This document shows positions 18,773 to 32,464 of a stretch of 64,000 nt of DNA, piece after piece. The position numbers and the translations under genes were made by a program. Source of the DNA: Citrobacter europaeus (GTDB taxonomy: Bacteria > Pseudomonadota > Gammaproteobacteria > Enterobacterales > Enterobacteriaceae); contig CP083650.1 in NCBI GenBank assembly GCA_020099315.1, forward strand, positions 5,026,001 through 5,090,000. The letters run 5' to 3'. Position 1 is the stretch's first letter. Every line of letters starts with the position of its first letter. The notes beneath the pieces are model-generated. The model worked only from the letters and a program-made list of their open reading frames with translations, did no database searches and was not told the origin of the DNA.

Positions 18773-19702
18773 ATGAAAACCGCAGGCAACCTCGTTGTTC
18801 TTGGCAGTATCAATGCCGATCACATCCTTAATCTTAATTCTTTCCCGACACCTGGTGAAACCGTAACCGGTAGCCATTATCAGGTCGCATTTGGCGGTAA
18901 AGGCGCGAATCAGGCTGTTGCTGCGGGTCGTAGTGGCGCGAATATCGCATTTATTGCCTGTACAGGCGATGATGATATTGGCGAAAGTGTTCGTAAACAG
19001 TTAGCCAAAGATAATATCGATATTGCGCCGATTAGCGTAATTTCGGGGGAATCGACCGGTGTGGCGTTGATCTTTGTGAATGGTGAAGGCGAGAACGTCA
19101 TCGGTATTCATGCTGGTGCGAACGCAGCGCTTTCGCCAGCTCTGGTGGAAGCACAGCATGAGCGTATTGCGCAGGCGTCAGCCTTACTGATGCAGTTAGA
19201 GTCGCCGATCGAAAGCGTACTGGCTGCGGCAAAGATTGCACATCAAAATAAGACCACGGTTGCCCTGAATCCGGCTCCGGCACGTGAACTTTCTGACGAA
19301 CTGCTGGCGCTGGTGGATATTATTACCCCGAATGAAACCGAGGCTGAAAAGCTGACGGGGATCCGGGTCGAAAACGATGAAGACGCGGCCAAAGCGGCGC
19401 AGGCATTGCACGCGAAGGGGATCGATACGGTACTGATTACCTTAGGCAGTCGCGGAGTATGGGCCAGCGTAAAGGGTGAAGGTCAGCGTGTGCCAGGGTT
19501 TAAAGTTGACGCTGTTGATACCATTGCCGCTGGGGATACCTTTAACGGCGCGTTAATTACAGCGTTACTGGAAGAGACTCCGCTGCCTGAAGCTATCCGT
19601 TTTGCACATGCCGCTGCGGCGATTGCGGTCACTCGTAAAGGTGCGCAGCCTTCCGTTCCATGGCGCGAAGAAATAGAAGCGTTTTTAAGTCAGCAGAGGT
19701 AA
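18773..19702 (+). CDS. rbsK: Ribokinase
   Basis: Phosphorylates D-ribose to ribose 5-phosphate with ATP (309 residues, PfkB family). The N-terminal substrate motif GSINADHILNLNSFPTPGETV and AFGGKGANQAVAA (PfkB signature 1) are present, and DTIAAGDTFNGAL near residue 250 contains the catalytic aspartate and anion hole. It follows rbsB after 141 bases containing two stem-loops, and runs into rbsR with a 3-base gap. Confidence 0.97.
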   Translation: MKTAGNLVVLGSINADHILNLNSFPTPGETVTGSHYQVAFGGKGANQAVAAGRSGANIAFIACTGDDDIGESVRKQLAKDNIDIAPISVISGESTGVALIFVNGEGENVIGIHAGANAALSPALVEAQHERIAQASALLMQLESPIESVLAAAKIAHQNKTTVALNPAPARELSDELLALVDIITPNETEAEKLTGIRVENDEDAAKAAQALHAKGIDTVLITLGSRGVWASVKGEGQRVPGFKVDAVDTIAAGDTFNGALITALLEETPLPEAIRFAHAAAAIAVTRKGAQPSVPWREEIEAFLSQQR

Positions 19703-19705
19703 CGC

Positions 19706-20698
19706 TTGGCTACAATGAAGGATGTCGCCCGCCTGGCGGGTGTTTCCACGTCGACGGTTTCTCACGTCATTAATAAAGATCGCTTTGTCAGTGAGTCTGT
19801 CACAGACAAAGTGCAAGCGGCGATTAAAGAGCTTAACTATGCCCCCTCCGCGCTGGCGCGTAGTCTCAAGTTAAACCAGACCCGCACTATTGGCATGTTA
19901 ATCACTGCCAGTACCAATCCCTTCTATTCTGAGCTGGTGCGCGGCGTTGAACGTAGCTGTTTTGAGCGCGGTTACAGCCTGGTGCTGTGCAATACCGAAG
20001 GCGATGAACAGCGCATGAACCGTAATCTGGAAACGCTGATGCAAAAACGCGTGGACGGTTTGCTGCTGCTCTGTACGGAAACACATCAGCCTTCCAGAGA
20101 GATAATGCAGCGTTATCCTTCTATACCAACCGTGATGATGGACTGGTCGCCTTTTGATGGTGAAAGCGATCTGATTCAGGATAACTCCCTGCTGGGCGGG
20201 GATTTAGCCACGCAACATCTTATCGAAAAAGGTTTTACGCGCATTGCCTGCATTACCGGGCCGCTGGATAAAACTCCGGCGCGTTTACGTCTGGAAGGAT
20301 ATCGGGCGGCCATGAAGCGGGCGGGCTTGCCTGTCCCGGAAGGCTACGAGATTACCGGTGACTTTGAGTTCGGCGGCGGCTTTGAAGCTATGCAAACGTT
20401 GCTATCGCATAAACAGCGACCGCAGGCCGTTTTTACCGGCAATGATGCAATGGCGGTCGGCGCGTATCAGGCTCTGTACCAGTCGGGATTGCGTATTCCG
20501 CAGGATATGGCGGTGGTGGGTTATGACGATATCGAGCTGGCGCGCTATATGACGCCACCCCTGACGACCATTCACCAACCAAAAGATGAACTGGGCGAAC
20601 TGGCCATCGATGTGTTAATTCATCGGATGGCGCAGCCCGCATTGCAGCAGCAGCGCCTGCAACTTACTCCTGTTTTGATGGAGCGGGGGTCGGTTTAG
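19706..20698 (+). CDS. rbsR: Ribose operon repressor RbsR
   Basis: LacI-family repressor of rbsDACBKR, released by ribose (330 residues). The helix-turn-helix is at the N-terminus (MATMKDVARLAGVSTSTVSHV), the hinge follows near residue 50, and the rest is a periplasmic-binding-like effector domain. I use the TTG at 19706 as start because it follows GAGGTAACGC and gives the family N-terminus; the internal ATG three codons later is the alternative. Its 3' end overlaps the convergent hsrA by 35 bases. Confidence 0.96.
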   Translation: MATMKDVARLAGVSTSTVSHVINKDRFVSESVTDKVQAAIKELNYAPSALARSLKLNQTRTIGMLITASTNPFYSELVRGVERSCFERGYSLVLCNTEGDEQRMNRNLETLMQKRVDGLLLLCTETHQPSREIMQRYPSIPTVMMDWSPFDGESDLIQDNSLLGGDLATQHLIEKGFTRIACITGPLDKTPARLRLEGYRAAMKRAGLPVPEGYEITGDFEFGGGFEAMQTLLSHKQRPQAVFTGNDAMAVGAYQALYQSGLRIPQDMAVVGYDDIELARYMTPPLTTIHQPKDELGELAIDVLIHRMAQPALQQQRLQLTPVLMERGSV

Positions 20699-22091
20699 GC
20701 TTATGTCGCTCTTTAATCAGGTTGCGTCCATCTTTGGCTTTTAGCAGCATGAACATCAGCGCAGACACTACCGTGATAGCGCCCATCGTTATAAAGGTGT
20801 AGTGGAACTGCTCGACCGTATTGGTTCCTTCCATACCTTCATAGATTCGCAGAACGGCGGCGCTGATGGCGACCCCTAAACTGATTGATAACTGCTGAGT
20901 GACAGCCAGCACGCTGTTGCCGCTACTGGCGTTTTCATCGGTCAGATCCGCTAAAGTGATAGTATTCATTGAGGTAAACTGGGTGGACATCGCCATACCT
21001 AAAATGAACAACGGTAGGATCAGCATCCAGACCGGCATGGCGGGAGATTGCAGCGCGAACTGCGCAATCATCAGGCCGATAAACACCGTAACGCCGACCA
21101 GTGTGGTCCTGTAGCCGAGCCGGCGCAGTACCTGCGTCACCATTGATTTCGCCAGTATTGATCCCAGTGCCGTTGGCGCCATCATGCAACCGGCTATCAG
21201 CGCCGGGTAACCAAAGCCTACCTGCAACATCAGCGGCATTAAGAAAGGCACGCACCCTGTACCCAGACGAGTGGCGAGGTTTCCGGCGATCCCGACAGAA
21301 AAGGTTCGGGTTTTAAATATAGGAAGCGATATCAGCGGCGTTGGGTGACGACGCGCATGGCGAATGTAGGCAAGCAGTAACAAAATGCTGGCAAGGATAA
21401 TACTGAGCGCTATCCAGGTTGCGACAAGCTTCTCACCGAAAAGCTCTACCCCGCTGGAAAACAACACCAGGCTCAAACCAAACAGAAAGAAACCGGTCAT
21501 ATCAAAACTGCGGCGCGGCGTGGTGAAGTTCGGCATATATTTGCGTGCATAGAAGATACCTGCCACGCCAATTGGAATATTAATCAGGAATATCCAGTGC
21601 CAGCTAGCCCATGTGACCAGTACACCGCCCAATACCGGACCTAAAATCGGCCCTACAAGTCCAGGCATGGTTACGAAGTTAAGCACGGGAAGCAGTTCGC
21701 TGCGGGGGTAAGCTCGCAATAATGCCAGACGGGCAACGGGCATCATCATGGCGCCGCCGATGCCCTGAATGATGCGGAAAATCACCAGTTCGCTTAGGGA
21801 GCTGGACAGCGCACAGGCCAGCGATCCCAATGTAAACAGGCTAACGGCAATCATAAAGACGCGCCGGGTGCCGAACCTGTCTGCCAGCCATCCACTCACC
21901 GGGATAAGCATGGCGACCGTCAGGGTGTAGCTGATAATGGCCGACTGCATGGCGAGCGGAGAGCGGTTAAGACTATGTGCTATTGCGGGTAAGGCGGTAT
22001 TGAGGATTGTGGCGTCTAGTGCCTGCATAAAAAAGGCCATGGCTGCTATCCACGGCAGCCCGGCCATACTGCGTGATTTCTTTTCTGACAT
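20664..22091 (-). CDS. hsrA: MFS drug-resistance-type transporter HsrA
   Basis: Inner-membrane major facilitator of the 14-helix DHA2 drug:H+ antiporter type (475 residues; formerly yieO). Motifs include ALDATILNTALPAIA in helix 1, the MFS motif A-like WLADRFGTRRVFM and GPILGPVLGG in helix 5 (antiporter motif C). The natural substrate is unknown; in E. coli it was linked to high-copy suppression effects. It lies 1 base after yieP on the same strand, so the two probably form an operon with YieP as a candidate regulator. Confidence 0.93.
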   Translation of the reverse strand: MSEKKSRSMAGLPWIAAMAFFMQALDATILNTALPAIAHSLNRSPLAMQSAIISYTLTVAMLIPVSGWLADRFGTRRVFMIAVSLFTLGSLACALSSSLSELVIFRIIQGIGGAMMMPVARLALLRAYPRSELLPVLNFVTMPGLVGPILGPVLGGVLVTWASWHWIFLINIPIGVAGIFYARKYMPNFTTPRRSFDMTGFFLFGLSLVLFSSGVELFGEKLVATWIALSIILASILLLLAYIRHARRHPTPLISLPIFKTRTFSVGIAGNLATRLGTGCVPFLMPLMLQVGFGYPALIAGCMMAPTALGSILAKSMVTQVLRRLGYRTTLVGVTVFIGLMIAQFALQSPAMPVWMLILPLFILGMAMSTQFTSMNTITLADLTDENASSGNSVLAVTQQLSISLGVAISAAVLRIYEGMEGTNTVEQFHYTFITMGAITVVSALMFMLLKAKDGRNLIKERHKPKPTPAPSKQE

Positions 22092-22092
22092 A

Positions 22093-22797
22093 TTATTTAT
22101 CCGGTAGCACGTTTGGTGCTATCAGCAATGCCTGACAGGCAGTGAAGGCGCGATCGCCATCGCTATCATCAATTGCATCAACAATGGCCTGGTGCAGATC
22201 CAGTTTAACCACGTCGTTATAGGTAATAGAAGTAAAGTAGGTCTGGTAAACGGAATGAAACAGTGATGCAAAGGATATAAGGAACGGATTCGCACTCATT
22301 TCATAGATGTGTTCATGCCATGCAATATCAACTTCAATCCAGCGCTCGCGTCTGAAGTTTCTTTTCAGCTCGACCATCTCTTCCATCAGCGTGTTGAGAT
22401 GCGCTTTCTGTTCTGCCGTGCCTATGGTCGCCGCCAGTGAACACGCCTGAGGCTCCAGGCTGATACGCATCACCAGAAAATGTTTAATGACCTGTGGGAA
22501 ATTATCTTCCGTCATCCACCAGGTGAGCAGTTCCTGATCGAGGAAGTTCCAGTTTGCTTGCGGCATGACGCGTGTACCAATACGCGGGCGCGGTAATACC
22601 ATACCTTTTGCCGTTAACGTTTTTACCGCTTCTCTTACCGCAGTGCGACTCACGCCAAACTGATCGCCCAGCTCTATTTCGCCAGGCAATATCGCGCCTG
22701 GTGCGTATTCACCTTTTAATATTCGCTGAGCCAGCTTTTCGGCCAGAACGTAGGACAGGTTTTTCTGTGCGGCTAGCTGTTGGGCATTTAACGGCAT
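22093..22797 (-). CDS. yieP: GntR-family (FadR subfamily) regulator YieP
   Basis: Transcription factor of 234 residues with an N-terminal winged helix (ELGDQFGVSRTAVREAVKTL, about residues 45-64) and a C-terminal all-helical FCD effector domain with the metal-site type residues (WHEHIYEMSANPFL). E. coli YieP is 230 residues. It is adjacent to hsrA and upstream of the rRNA operon. Targets cannot be read from the sequence, though control of hsrA is likely. Confidence 0.9.
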   Translation of the reverse strand: MPLNAQQLAAQKNLSYVLAEKLAQRILKGEYAPGAILPGEIELGDQFGVSRTAVREAVKTLTAKGMVLPRPRIGTRVMPQANWNFLDQELLTWWMTEDNFPQVIKHFLVMRISLEPQACSLAATIGTAEQKAHLNTLMEEMVELKRNFRRERWIEVDIAWHEHIYEMSANPFLISFASLFHSVYQTYFTSITYNDVVKLDLHQAIVDAIDDSDGDRAFTACQALLIAPNVLPDK

Positions 22798-22949
22798 GAA
22801 TGTTCTTCCTTACTTATTTTCTTATTCATTAGTATGCCACCAGGAAATGTGATTGCGGCTGCAAAAACGGCAATTTGCTTATTTTATGGCATGTTAATGA
22901 TGGTTTTGATGAAAAAACACGCACTCGGAAAGTTATTTTAAATTTCCCC

Positions 22950-22977
22950 TTGTCAGCCTGAAATAACTCCCTATAAT
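22950..22977 (+). promoter_or_regulatory. rRNA operon promoter P1
   Basis: TTGTCA (22950-22955), 16 bases, TATAAT (22972-22977), followed by the GC-rich discriminator GCGCCTCC typical of stringently controlled rrn P1. An AT-rich UP element and room for Fis sites lie upstream. Confidence 0.92.
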
Positions 22978-23068
22978 GCGCCTCCACTGACACGGAACAA
23001 CGGATTACAAGCCGCCGGGTCAGCGGGGTTCCACTGAGAACTCCGGCGAAGAAAGCGAAATTAAATGC

Positions 23069-23096
23069 TTGACTTCGTAGCGGGATGGCGTAATAT
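23069..23096 (+). promoter_or_regulatory. rRNA operon promoter P2
   Basis: TTGACT (23069-23074), 16 bases, TAATAT (23091-23096), about 119 bases after P1, the usual spacing. A boxA antitermination signal TGCTCTTTAACA follows at 23134-23145. Confidence 0.85.
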
Positions 23097-23276
23097 GCAC
23101 ACCCCGCGCCGCTGAGAAAAAGCGAAGCGGCACTGCTCTTTAACAATTTATCAGACAATCTGTGTGGGCACTCGAAGATACGGATTCTTAACGTCGCAAG
23201 ACGAAAAATGAATACCAAGTCTCTTGAGTGAACATACGTAATTCATTACGAAGTTTAATTCACGAGCATCAAACTT

Positions 23277-24818
<1,542 letters not shown>

Positions 24819-24902
24819 CCTTAAAGAAACGTTCTTTGAAGTGCTCACACAGATTGTCTGATGAAAAGTAAATAGCAAGGCGTCTTGCGATTGAGACTTC
24901 AC

Positions 24903-24978
24903 GTCCCCTTCGTCTAGAGGCCCAGGACACCGCCCTTTCACGGCGGTAACAGGGGTTCGAATCCCCTAGGGGACGCCA
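24903..24978 (+). tRNA. tRNA-Glu (TTC)
   Basis: 76 bases in the 16S-23S spacer, anticodon loop CTTTCAC (anticodon TTC), encoded CCA. The single tRNA-Glu spacer is the type found in rrnB, rrnC, rrnE and rrnG of K-12. A second boxA (TGCTCTTTAAAA, 25054-25065) lies before the 23S gene. Confidence 0.98.
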
Positions 24979-25189
24979 CTTGCTGGTATGTGTGAGTGAA
25001 AGTCGCCGACCTTAATATCTCAAAACTGACTTCCGAGTCATGTTTGAGATATTTGCTCTTTAAAAATCTGGATCAAGCTGAAAATTGAAACGACACACTG
25101 TTTCATTTCTCCGTAATAAGAAATGAAAAATGGTGTGTTCGAGTCTCTCAAATTTTCGCAATCAGAAGTGAAACATCTTCGGGTTGTGA

Positions 25190-28097
<2,908 letters not shown>

Positions 28098-28169
28098 ACA
28101 ACGCCGAAGATGTTTTGGCGGATTTGAGAAGATTTTCAGCTTAGATTACAGATTAGTAAGTCCGAAGGA

Positions 28170-28269
28170 TTTTGCGCTGAGACAAGGCGGCAAGTGAAGC
28201 GACGAAAGGAGCATACATTGGTATGTGACTGACGTTCGCAAGTGCAGCCAACGCAGTATCAGCCCAAAA
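28170..28269. repeat. ERIC-like palindromic element in the 23S-5S spacer
   Basis: An approximately 100-base imperfect palindrome whose outer arms TTTTGCGCTGA (28170-28180) and TCAGCCCAAAA (28259-28269) pair at 10 of 11 positions. Internal blocks AAGGCGGCAAGTGA, AGGAGCATACATTGGTATG and GTGCAGCCAACGCA follow the ERIC/IRU consensus order. It enlarges the 23S-5S spacer to about 197 bases against roughly 92 in K-12 rrnB, so it is transcribed in the rRNA precursor and must be removed during 5S processing. Confidence 0.78.
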
Positions 28270-28294
28270 GACACAGGACAGAGCACAAAGAATT

Positions 28295-28414
28295 TGCCTG
28301 GCGGCTGTAGCGCGGTGGTCCCACCTGACCCCATGCCGAACTCAGAAGTGAAACGCCGTAGCGCCGATGGTAGTGTGGGGTCTCCCCATGCGAGAGTAGG
28401 GAACTGCCAGGCAT
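28295..28414 (+). rRNA. rrf: 5S ribosomal RNA
   Basis: 120 bases, starting TGCCTGGCGGCTGTAGCGC and ending GGAACTGCCAGGCAT with complementary ends. Only one 5S is present and no tRNA follows it, unlike K-12 rrnC (aspT, trpT). Confidence 0.99.
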
Positions 28415-28426
28415 CAAATAAAAGCG

Positions 28427-28460
28427 AAAGGCCCGGTCGAAAGACCGGGCCTTTTGTTTT
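28427..28460 (+). terminator. rRNA operon terminator
   Basis: Stem AAAGGCCCGGTC, loop GAAA, stem GACCGGGCCTTTT, then GTTTT. It corresponds in position and form to E. coli rrnB T1. Confidence 0.95.
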
Positions 28461-28546
28461 ATCTGTGGTTCCTGAGCCTCCATAACACAAGCCATCCTGC
28501 GGCATATGCGGTAAACTAAGCGCGATTTTGCATCAGGAAAGCGTCT

Positions 28547-29575
28547 ATGAATCACTCCCTTAAAGCCTGGAATACCTTCGGCATCGATCAACAAGCCAAC
28601 GAACTTGTCTGCGCCGAAAATGAGCAACAATTATTGAATGCCTGGCAATCAGCCAAGGCATCACATCATCCAGTACTGATCCTGGGCGAGGGGAGTAACG
28701 TCCTGTTTCTTGATACCTTCCATGGAACGGTGATCGTCAACCGTATCAAGGGGATAGAGATTACTGAACAACCTGATGCGTGGCATTTACACGTAGGCGC
28801 GGGTGAAAACTGGCATCAGTTGGTGCGCTATACGTTGGAACACAACATGCCTGGCCTGGAAAATTTGGCGCTTATCCCCGGCTGCGTGGGTTCATCGCCA
28901 ATCCAGAATATTGGTGCCTATGGCGTAGAGCTGCAGCGCGTCTGTGAATACGTAGACTGCGTAGAGCTTTCGACCGGCAAACATCTGCGCGTTAACGCTG
29001 CAGAATGTCGATTTGGTTACCGTGACAGCATCTTCAAGCATGAGTACCAGGATCGTTTCGCTATTGTCGCCGTTGGTCTGCGCTTGCCTAAACAGTGGCA
29101 GCCTGTTTTGACTTACGGTGACCTGACGCGTCTGGATCCTGCCACCGTGACACCTCAGCAGGTTTTTGACTCTGTTTGCCATATGCGCACGACAAAGCTG
29201 CCCGATCCAAAAGTGAACGGTAATGCAGGAAGCTTCTTTAAAAACCCGGTTGTCACCGCAGATATTGCGCAGGAGCTCCTGGCAAAATTCCCTACAGCGC
29301 CTCATTACCCGCAGGCCGATGGTTCTGTGAAACTGGCAGCTGGCTGGCTTATCGATCAGTGCCAGCTAAAAGGTATGCGCATTGGTGGCGCAGCGGTACA
29401 TCAGCAGCAGGCACTCGTGCTGATCAATGCAGAGCATGCGACGAGTCAGGATGTGGTGCAACTTGCACATCACGTACGCCAAAAAGTCGGTGAGAAATTC
29501 AATGTCTGGCTCGAGCCAGAAGTCCGGTTTATTGGTCCGCAGGGTGAAGTGAATGCCGTGGAGATCGTTGCATGA
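28547..29575 (+). CDS. murB: UDP-N-acetylenolpyruvoylglucosamine reductase MurB
   Basis: FAD- and NADPH-dependent enzyme completing UDP-MurNAc synthesis for peptidoglycan (342 residues, type I MurB). The FAD-binding region includes LGEGSNVLF and GCVGSSPIQNIGAYGVE; the late serine/glutamate catalytic segment is GNAGSFFKNPVV and WLEPEVRFIG. It overlaps birA by 4 bases (ATGA). It directly follows the rRNA operon terminator, as behind K-12 rrnB. Confidence 0.97.
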   Translation: MNHSLKAWNTFGIDQQANELVCAENEQQLLNAWQSAKASHHPVLILGEGSNVLFLDTFHGTVIVNRIKGIEITEQPDAWHLHVGAGENWHQLVRYTLEHNMPGLENLALIPGCVGSSPIQNIGAYGVELQRVCEYVDCVELSTGKHLRVNAAECRFGYRDSIFKHEYQDRFAIVAVGLRLPKQWQPVLTYGDLTRLDPATVTPQQVFDSVCHMRTTKLPDPKVNGNAGSFFKNPVVTADIAQELLAKFPTAPHYPQADGSVKLAAGWLIDQCQLKGMRIGGAAVHQQQALVLINAEHATSQDVVQLAHHVRQKVGEKFNVWLEPEVRFIGPQGEVNAVEIVA

Positions 29576-30534
29576 AGGATAATACCGTCCCCCTGACGCT
29601 TATTTCATTATTGGCCGATGGCGAATTTCACTCCGGTGAGCAACTCGGCGAAAAGCTGGGAATGAGCCGTGCGGCAATTAATAAACATGTCCAGACGCTA
29701 CGTGACTGGGGGGTTGATGTCTTTACGGTCCCTGGTAAAGGATACAGCTTACCTGAGCCTATCCAGCTTTTAGATTCATCGCGTATTTATTCTCAACTGG
29801 ATGGCGGGAATATAACGGTCCTGCCAGTTATCGATTCAACCAATCAGTACCTGATGGACCGAATTGGTCAACTGCAGTCAGGGGATGCCTGCGTCGCTGA
29901 GTATCAGCATGCAGGTCGTGGTCGTCGTGGACGTAAATGGTTTTCTCCCTTTGGCGCCAATCTGTACCTTTCAATGTTCTGGCGACTGGAACAAGGACCG
30001 GCAGCCGCGATTGGCCTGAGCCTGGTGATTGGTATTGTCATGGCTGAGGTTTTGCGCGATCTGGGTGCGGATAAAGTCCGTGTAAAATGGCCCAACGATC
30101 TCTATTTACTCGACCGTAAACTGGCAGGGATTCTGGTTGAACTCACTGGTAAGACAGGCGATGCCGCGCAAATTGTTATTGGCGCGGGTATTAATATGTC
30201 TATGCGTCGGGTTGAAGAGAATGTGGTTAATCAAGGCTGGATTAACCTGCAGGAAGCGGGTATTAACATTGACCGCAATACTCTGGCTGCCCGGTTGATC
30301 CGCGAGCTGCGCGCTGCCCTGATACTGTTTGAGCATGAGGGCCTGGCGCCGTATCTGTCCCGCTGGAAGAAGCTGGACAACTTTATCGACCGTCCGGTAA
30401 AACTCATTATTGGCGATAAAGAAATATTTGGTATATCTCGTGGAATAGATGCGCAAGGCGCATTACTACTTGAACAAAATGGCGTGATAAAACCCTGGAT
30501 GGGTGGGGAAATATCGCTGAGAAGTGCTGAATAA
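29572..30534 (+). CDS. birA: Biotin ligase and biotin operon repressor BirA
   Basis: Bifunctional protein (320 residues). An N-terminal winged helix (LGEKLGMSRAAINKHVQTL, about 25-43) binds the bio operator. The central ligase domain has the biotinyl-AMP loop GRGRRGR at 115-121 and KWPNDLY, and a small C-terminal SH3-like domain follows. It biotinylates acetyl-CoA carboxylase AccB and, as the biotinyl-AMP dimer, represses bio genes located elsewhere. Translation is coupled to murB by the 4-base overlap. Confidence 0.97.
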   Translation: MKDNTVPLTLISLLADGEFHSGEQLGEKLGMSRAAINKHVQTLRDWGVDVFTVPGKGYSLPEPIQLLDSSRIYSQLDGGNITVLPVIDSTNQYLMDRIGQLQSGDACVAEYQHAGRGRRGRKWFSPFGANLYLSMFWRLEQGPAAAIGLSLVIGIVMAEVLRDLGADKVRVKWPNDLYLLDRKLAGILVELTGKTGDAAQIVIGAGINMSMRRVEENVVNQGWINLQEAGINIDRNTLAARLIRELRAALILFEHEGLAPYLSRWKKLDNFIDRPVKLIIGDKEIFGISRGIDAQGALLLEQNGVIKPWMGGEISLRSAE

Positions 30535-30538
30535 TAAG

Positions 30539-30567
30539 AAGGGGAGCTGAGGCTCCCCTTTTTTATT
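30539..30567. terminator. Shared terminator between birA and coaA
   Basis: AAGGGGAGC / GCTCCCCTT stem around TGAG, with T-rich flank on the + strand (TTTTTTATTT). It lies in the 32 bases between the convergent stops and may serve both genes, more strongly birA. Confidence 0.8.
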
Positions 30568-31517
30568 TATTTACGCAGCCTGACTTGCTCAACGGCATGA
30601 TTGGCGCTTTTGGTCATAATCAAGCTGGCTCTTTCACGCGTCGGTAAAATATTCTGCTTTAAATTCAGCCAGTTAATTTCTTTCCAAAGCGATGTGGCGG
30701 TGTTGATTGCCTCGTCTTCCGACAATTTCGCATAGTTATGGAAATAAGAGTCTGGGTTGGTAAATGCCCCTTCGCGGAATTTCAGGAAGCGGTTGATATA
30801 CCACGTCTGGAGTAATTCTTCTGGCGCATCAACATAAATAGAAAAGTCGACAAAGTCAGAAACAAATACATGATGTGGATCGTGAGGATAGTCCATCCCG
30901 CTTTGTAATACATTGAGCCCTTCGAGGATTAATATGTCGGGCTGGGCAACGGTTTTGTCACCGTCAGGGATCACATCATAGATCAAATGAGAATAGACCG
31001 GCGCCGTAACGTTGGGGACGCCAGACTTCAGATCGGAAACGAATTTAACCAGACGGTGCATATCATAGGACTGAGGGAAGCCTTTCTTCTTCATGAGCCC
31101 ACGTTCTTTCAATACCTGGTTCGGATGAAGAAAACCATCGGTAGTAATCAGCTCAACCTTACGATGCTCGGGCCAGCGACTCAGCAGCGCCTGCAATACA
31201 CGCGCAGTTGTACTTTTGCCGACAGCGACGCTACCAGCAATGCTAATAATATAAGGAATACGTTCGCCGTTGGTGCCTAAAAATTGTTCCAGCACAGCCT
31301 GACGTCGCAGGTTCGAACTGATGTAAAAATTTAGCAAACGCGATAGAGGCAAATAAATCTCGGCAACTTCTTCCAGCGATAAGTCTTCGTTAATGCCTTT
31401 CAGACGAGCAATCTCTTCCTCGGTCAGGGTCATCGGCACGGAATCACGAAGCGCAGCCCACTGGTTGCGATCAAACTGTAGGTAAGGCGACGTTAACGCT
31501 TGCTCTTTTATACTCAT
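30567..31517 (-). CDS. coaA: Pantothenate kinase CoaA
   Basis: Type I pantothenate kinase (316 residues), first and regulated step of coenzyme A synthesis, feedback-inhibited by CoA. P-loop GSVAVGKS at 95-102, then VELITTDGFLHPN and the conserved DFVDFSIYVDA. Two in-frame ATGs lie close together (31523 and 31517); I chose the inner one (MSIKEQALTSPYL) to match the E. coli protein, but neither has an obvious strong ribosome site. In E. coli expression is low because of poor codon and initiation signals. Confidence 0.93.
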   Translation of the reverse strand: MSIKEQALTSPYLQFDRNQWAALRDSVPMTLTEEEIARLKGINEDLSLEEVAEIYLPLSRLLNFYISSNLRRQAVLEQFLGTNGERIPYIISIAGSVAVGKSTTARVLQALLSRWPEHRKVELITTDGFLHPNQVLKERGLMKKKGFPQSYDMHRLVKFVSDLKSGVPNVTAPVYSHLIYDVIPDGDKTVAQPDILILEGLNVLQSGMDYPHDPHHVFVSDFVDFSIYVDAPEELLQTWYINRFLKFREGAFTNPDSYFHNYAKLSEDEAINTATSLWKEINWLNLKQNILPTRERASLIMTKSANHAVEQVRLRK

Positions 31518-31907
31518 ACGCATGGTCTGGCTGTCATTGCTATATCAGGTCTGCGGTAAAAAACGAAATCATCCCCGGTACGCAATGGCACGCACATTTC
31601 AGTTAATTTGGACAATGGGCAGGAGGGTAACACCAGATGGGAGGGAATAATAAGAAAAAATCTTCCCCTGAAACGCAATGTGACGGCTATTCCAGATGTA
31701 TAAAGATGCACTTTCTCTCTATTGATTACTGCGTGCCGGAGCAAAATGCCCCTCAGGGAACGCGCCTGGCGTTGGAAATTTGTCCAATCTAAAGAGGAAA
31801 TAGATTATTTATCGGTCGTATAGTGCAAAATGTGAGCGATAGAACATTTTATGCAATTTTTTAGTTGCATGAGTGCGCATGTCTCCATAAAATGCGCGCT
31901 ACTTGAT
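31518..31907. other. Intergenic region between coaA and the tRNA cluster
   Basis: About 390 bases without a convincing gene. It should hold the coaA promoter near its left end and carries the tRNA-operon promoter at its right end. No repeat or RNA structure of note was seen. Confidence 0.55.
31865..31893 (+). promoter_or_regulatory. Promoter of the thrU-tyrU-glyT-thrT-tufB operon
   Basis: TTGCAT (31865-31870), 17 bases, TAAAAT (31888-31893), followed by GCGCGC, the GC-rich discriminator expected for a stringently controlled stable-RNA promoter. It lies 14 bases before the first tRNA. Confidence 0.8.
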
Positions 31908-31983
<76 letters not shown>

Positions 31984-31991
31984 TCAAGTCC

Positions 31992-32076
<85 letters not shown>

Positions 32077-32190
32077 CTTTCTGGCAGCGTTATCGCCGCC
32101 TGAGTTGGTTAAAAAATTAATCAGCTCGAACAGAAAAGAGAGAAATCTCTTTTTTGTTACAGAAAGAACTGGGTAGCCGAGTTTCAGGAT

Positions 32191-32265
<75 letters not shown>

Positions 32266-32270
32266 GACGT

Positions 32271-32346
32271 GCTGATATGGCTCAGTTGGTAGAGCGCACC
32301 CTTGGTAAGGGTGAGGTCCCCAGTTCGACTCTGGGTATCAGCACCA
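32271..32346 (+). tRNA. thrT: tRNA-Thr (GGT)
   Basis: 76 bases, anticodon loop CTTGGTA (anticodon GGT), encoded CCA, 5 bases after glyT. The transcript continues into tufB after 118 bases. Confidence 0.97.
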
Positions 32347-32464
32347 CTTCACTTCTCCTTCCCGTTTCTCTCTGTTTACTTTTAAAAGCATTCAACAGCT
32401 CAGGCATATTGCCTGGTTGATGTGGTGATATCACCGATTTATCCGTGTCTTAGAGGGACAATCG

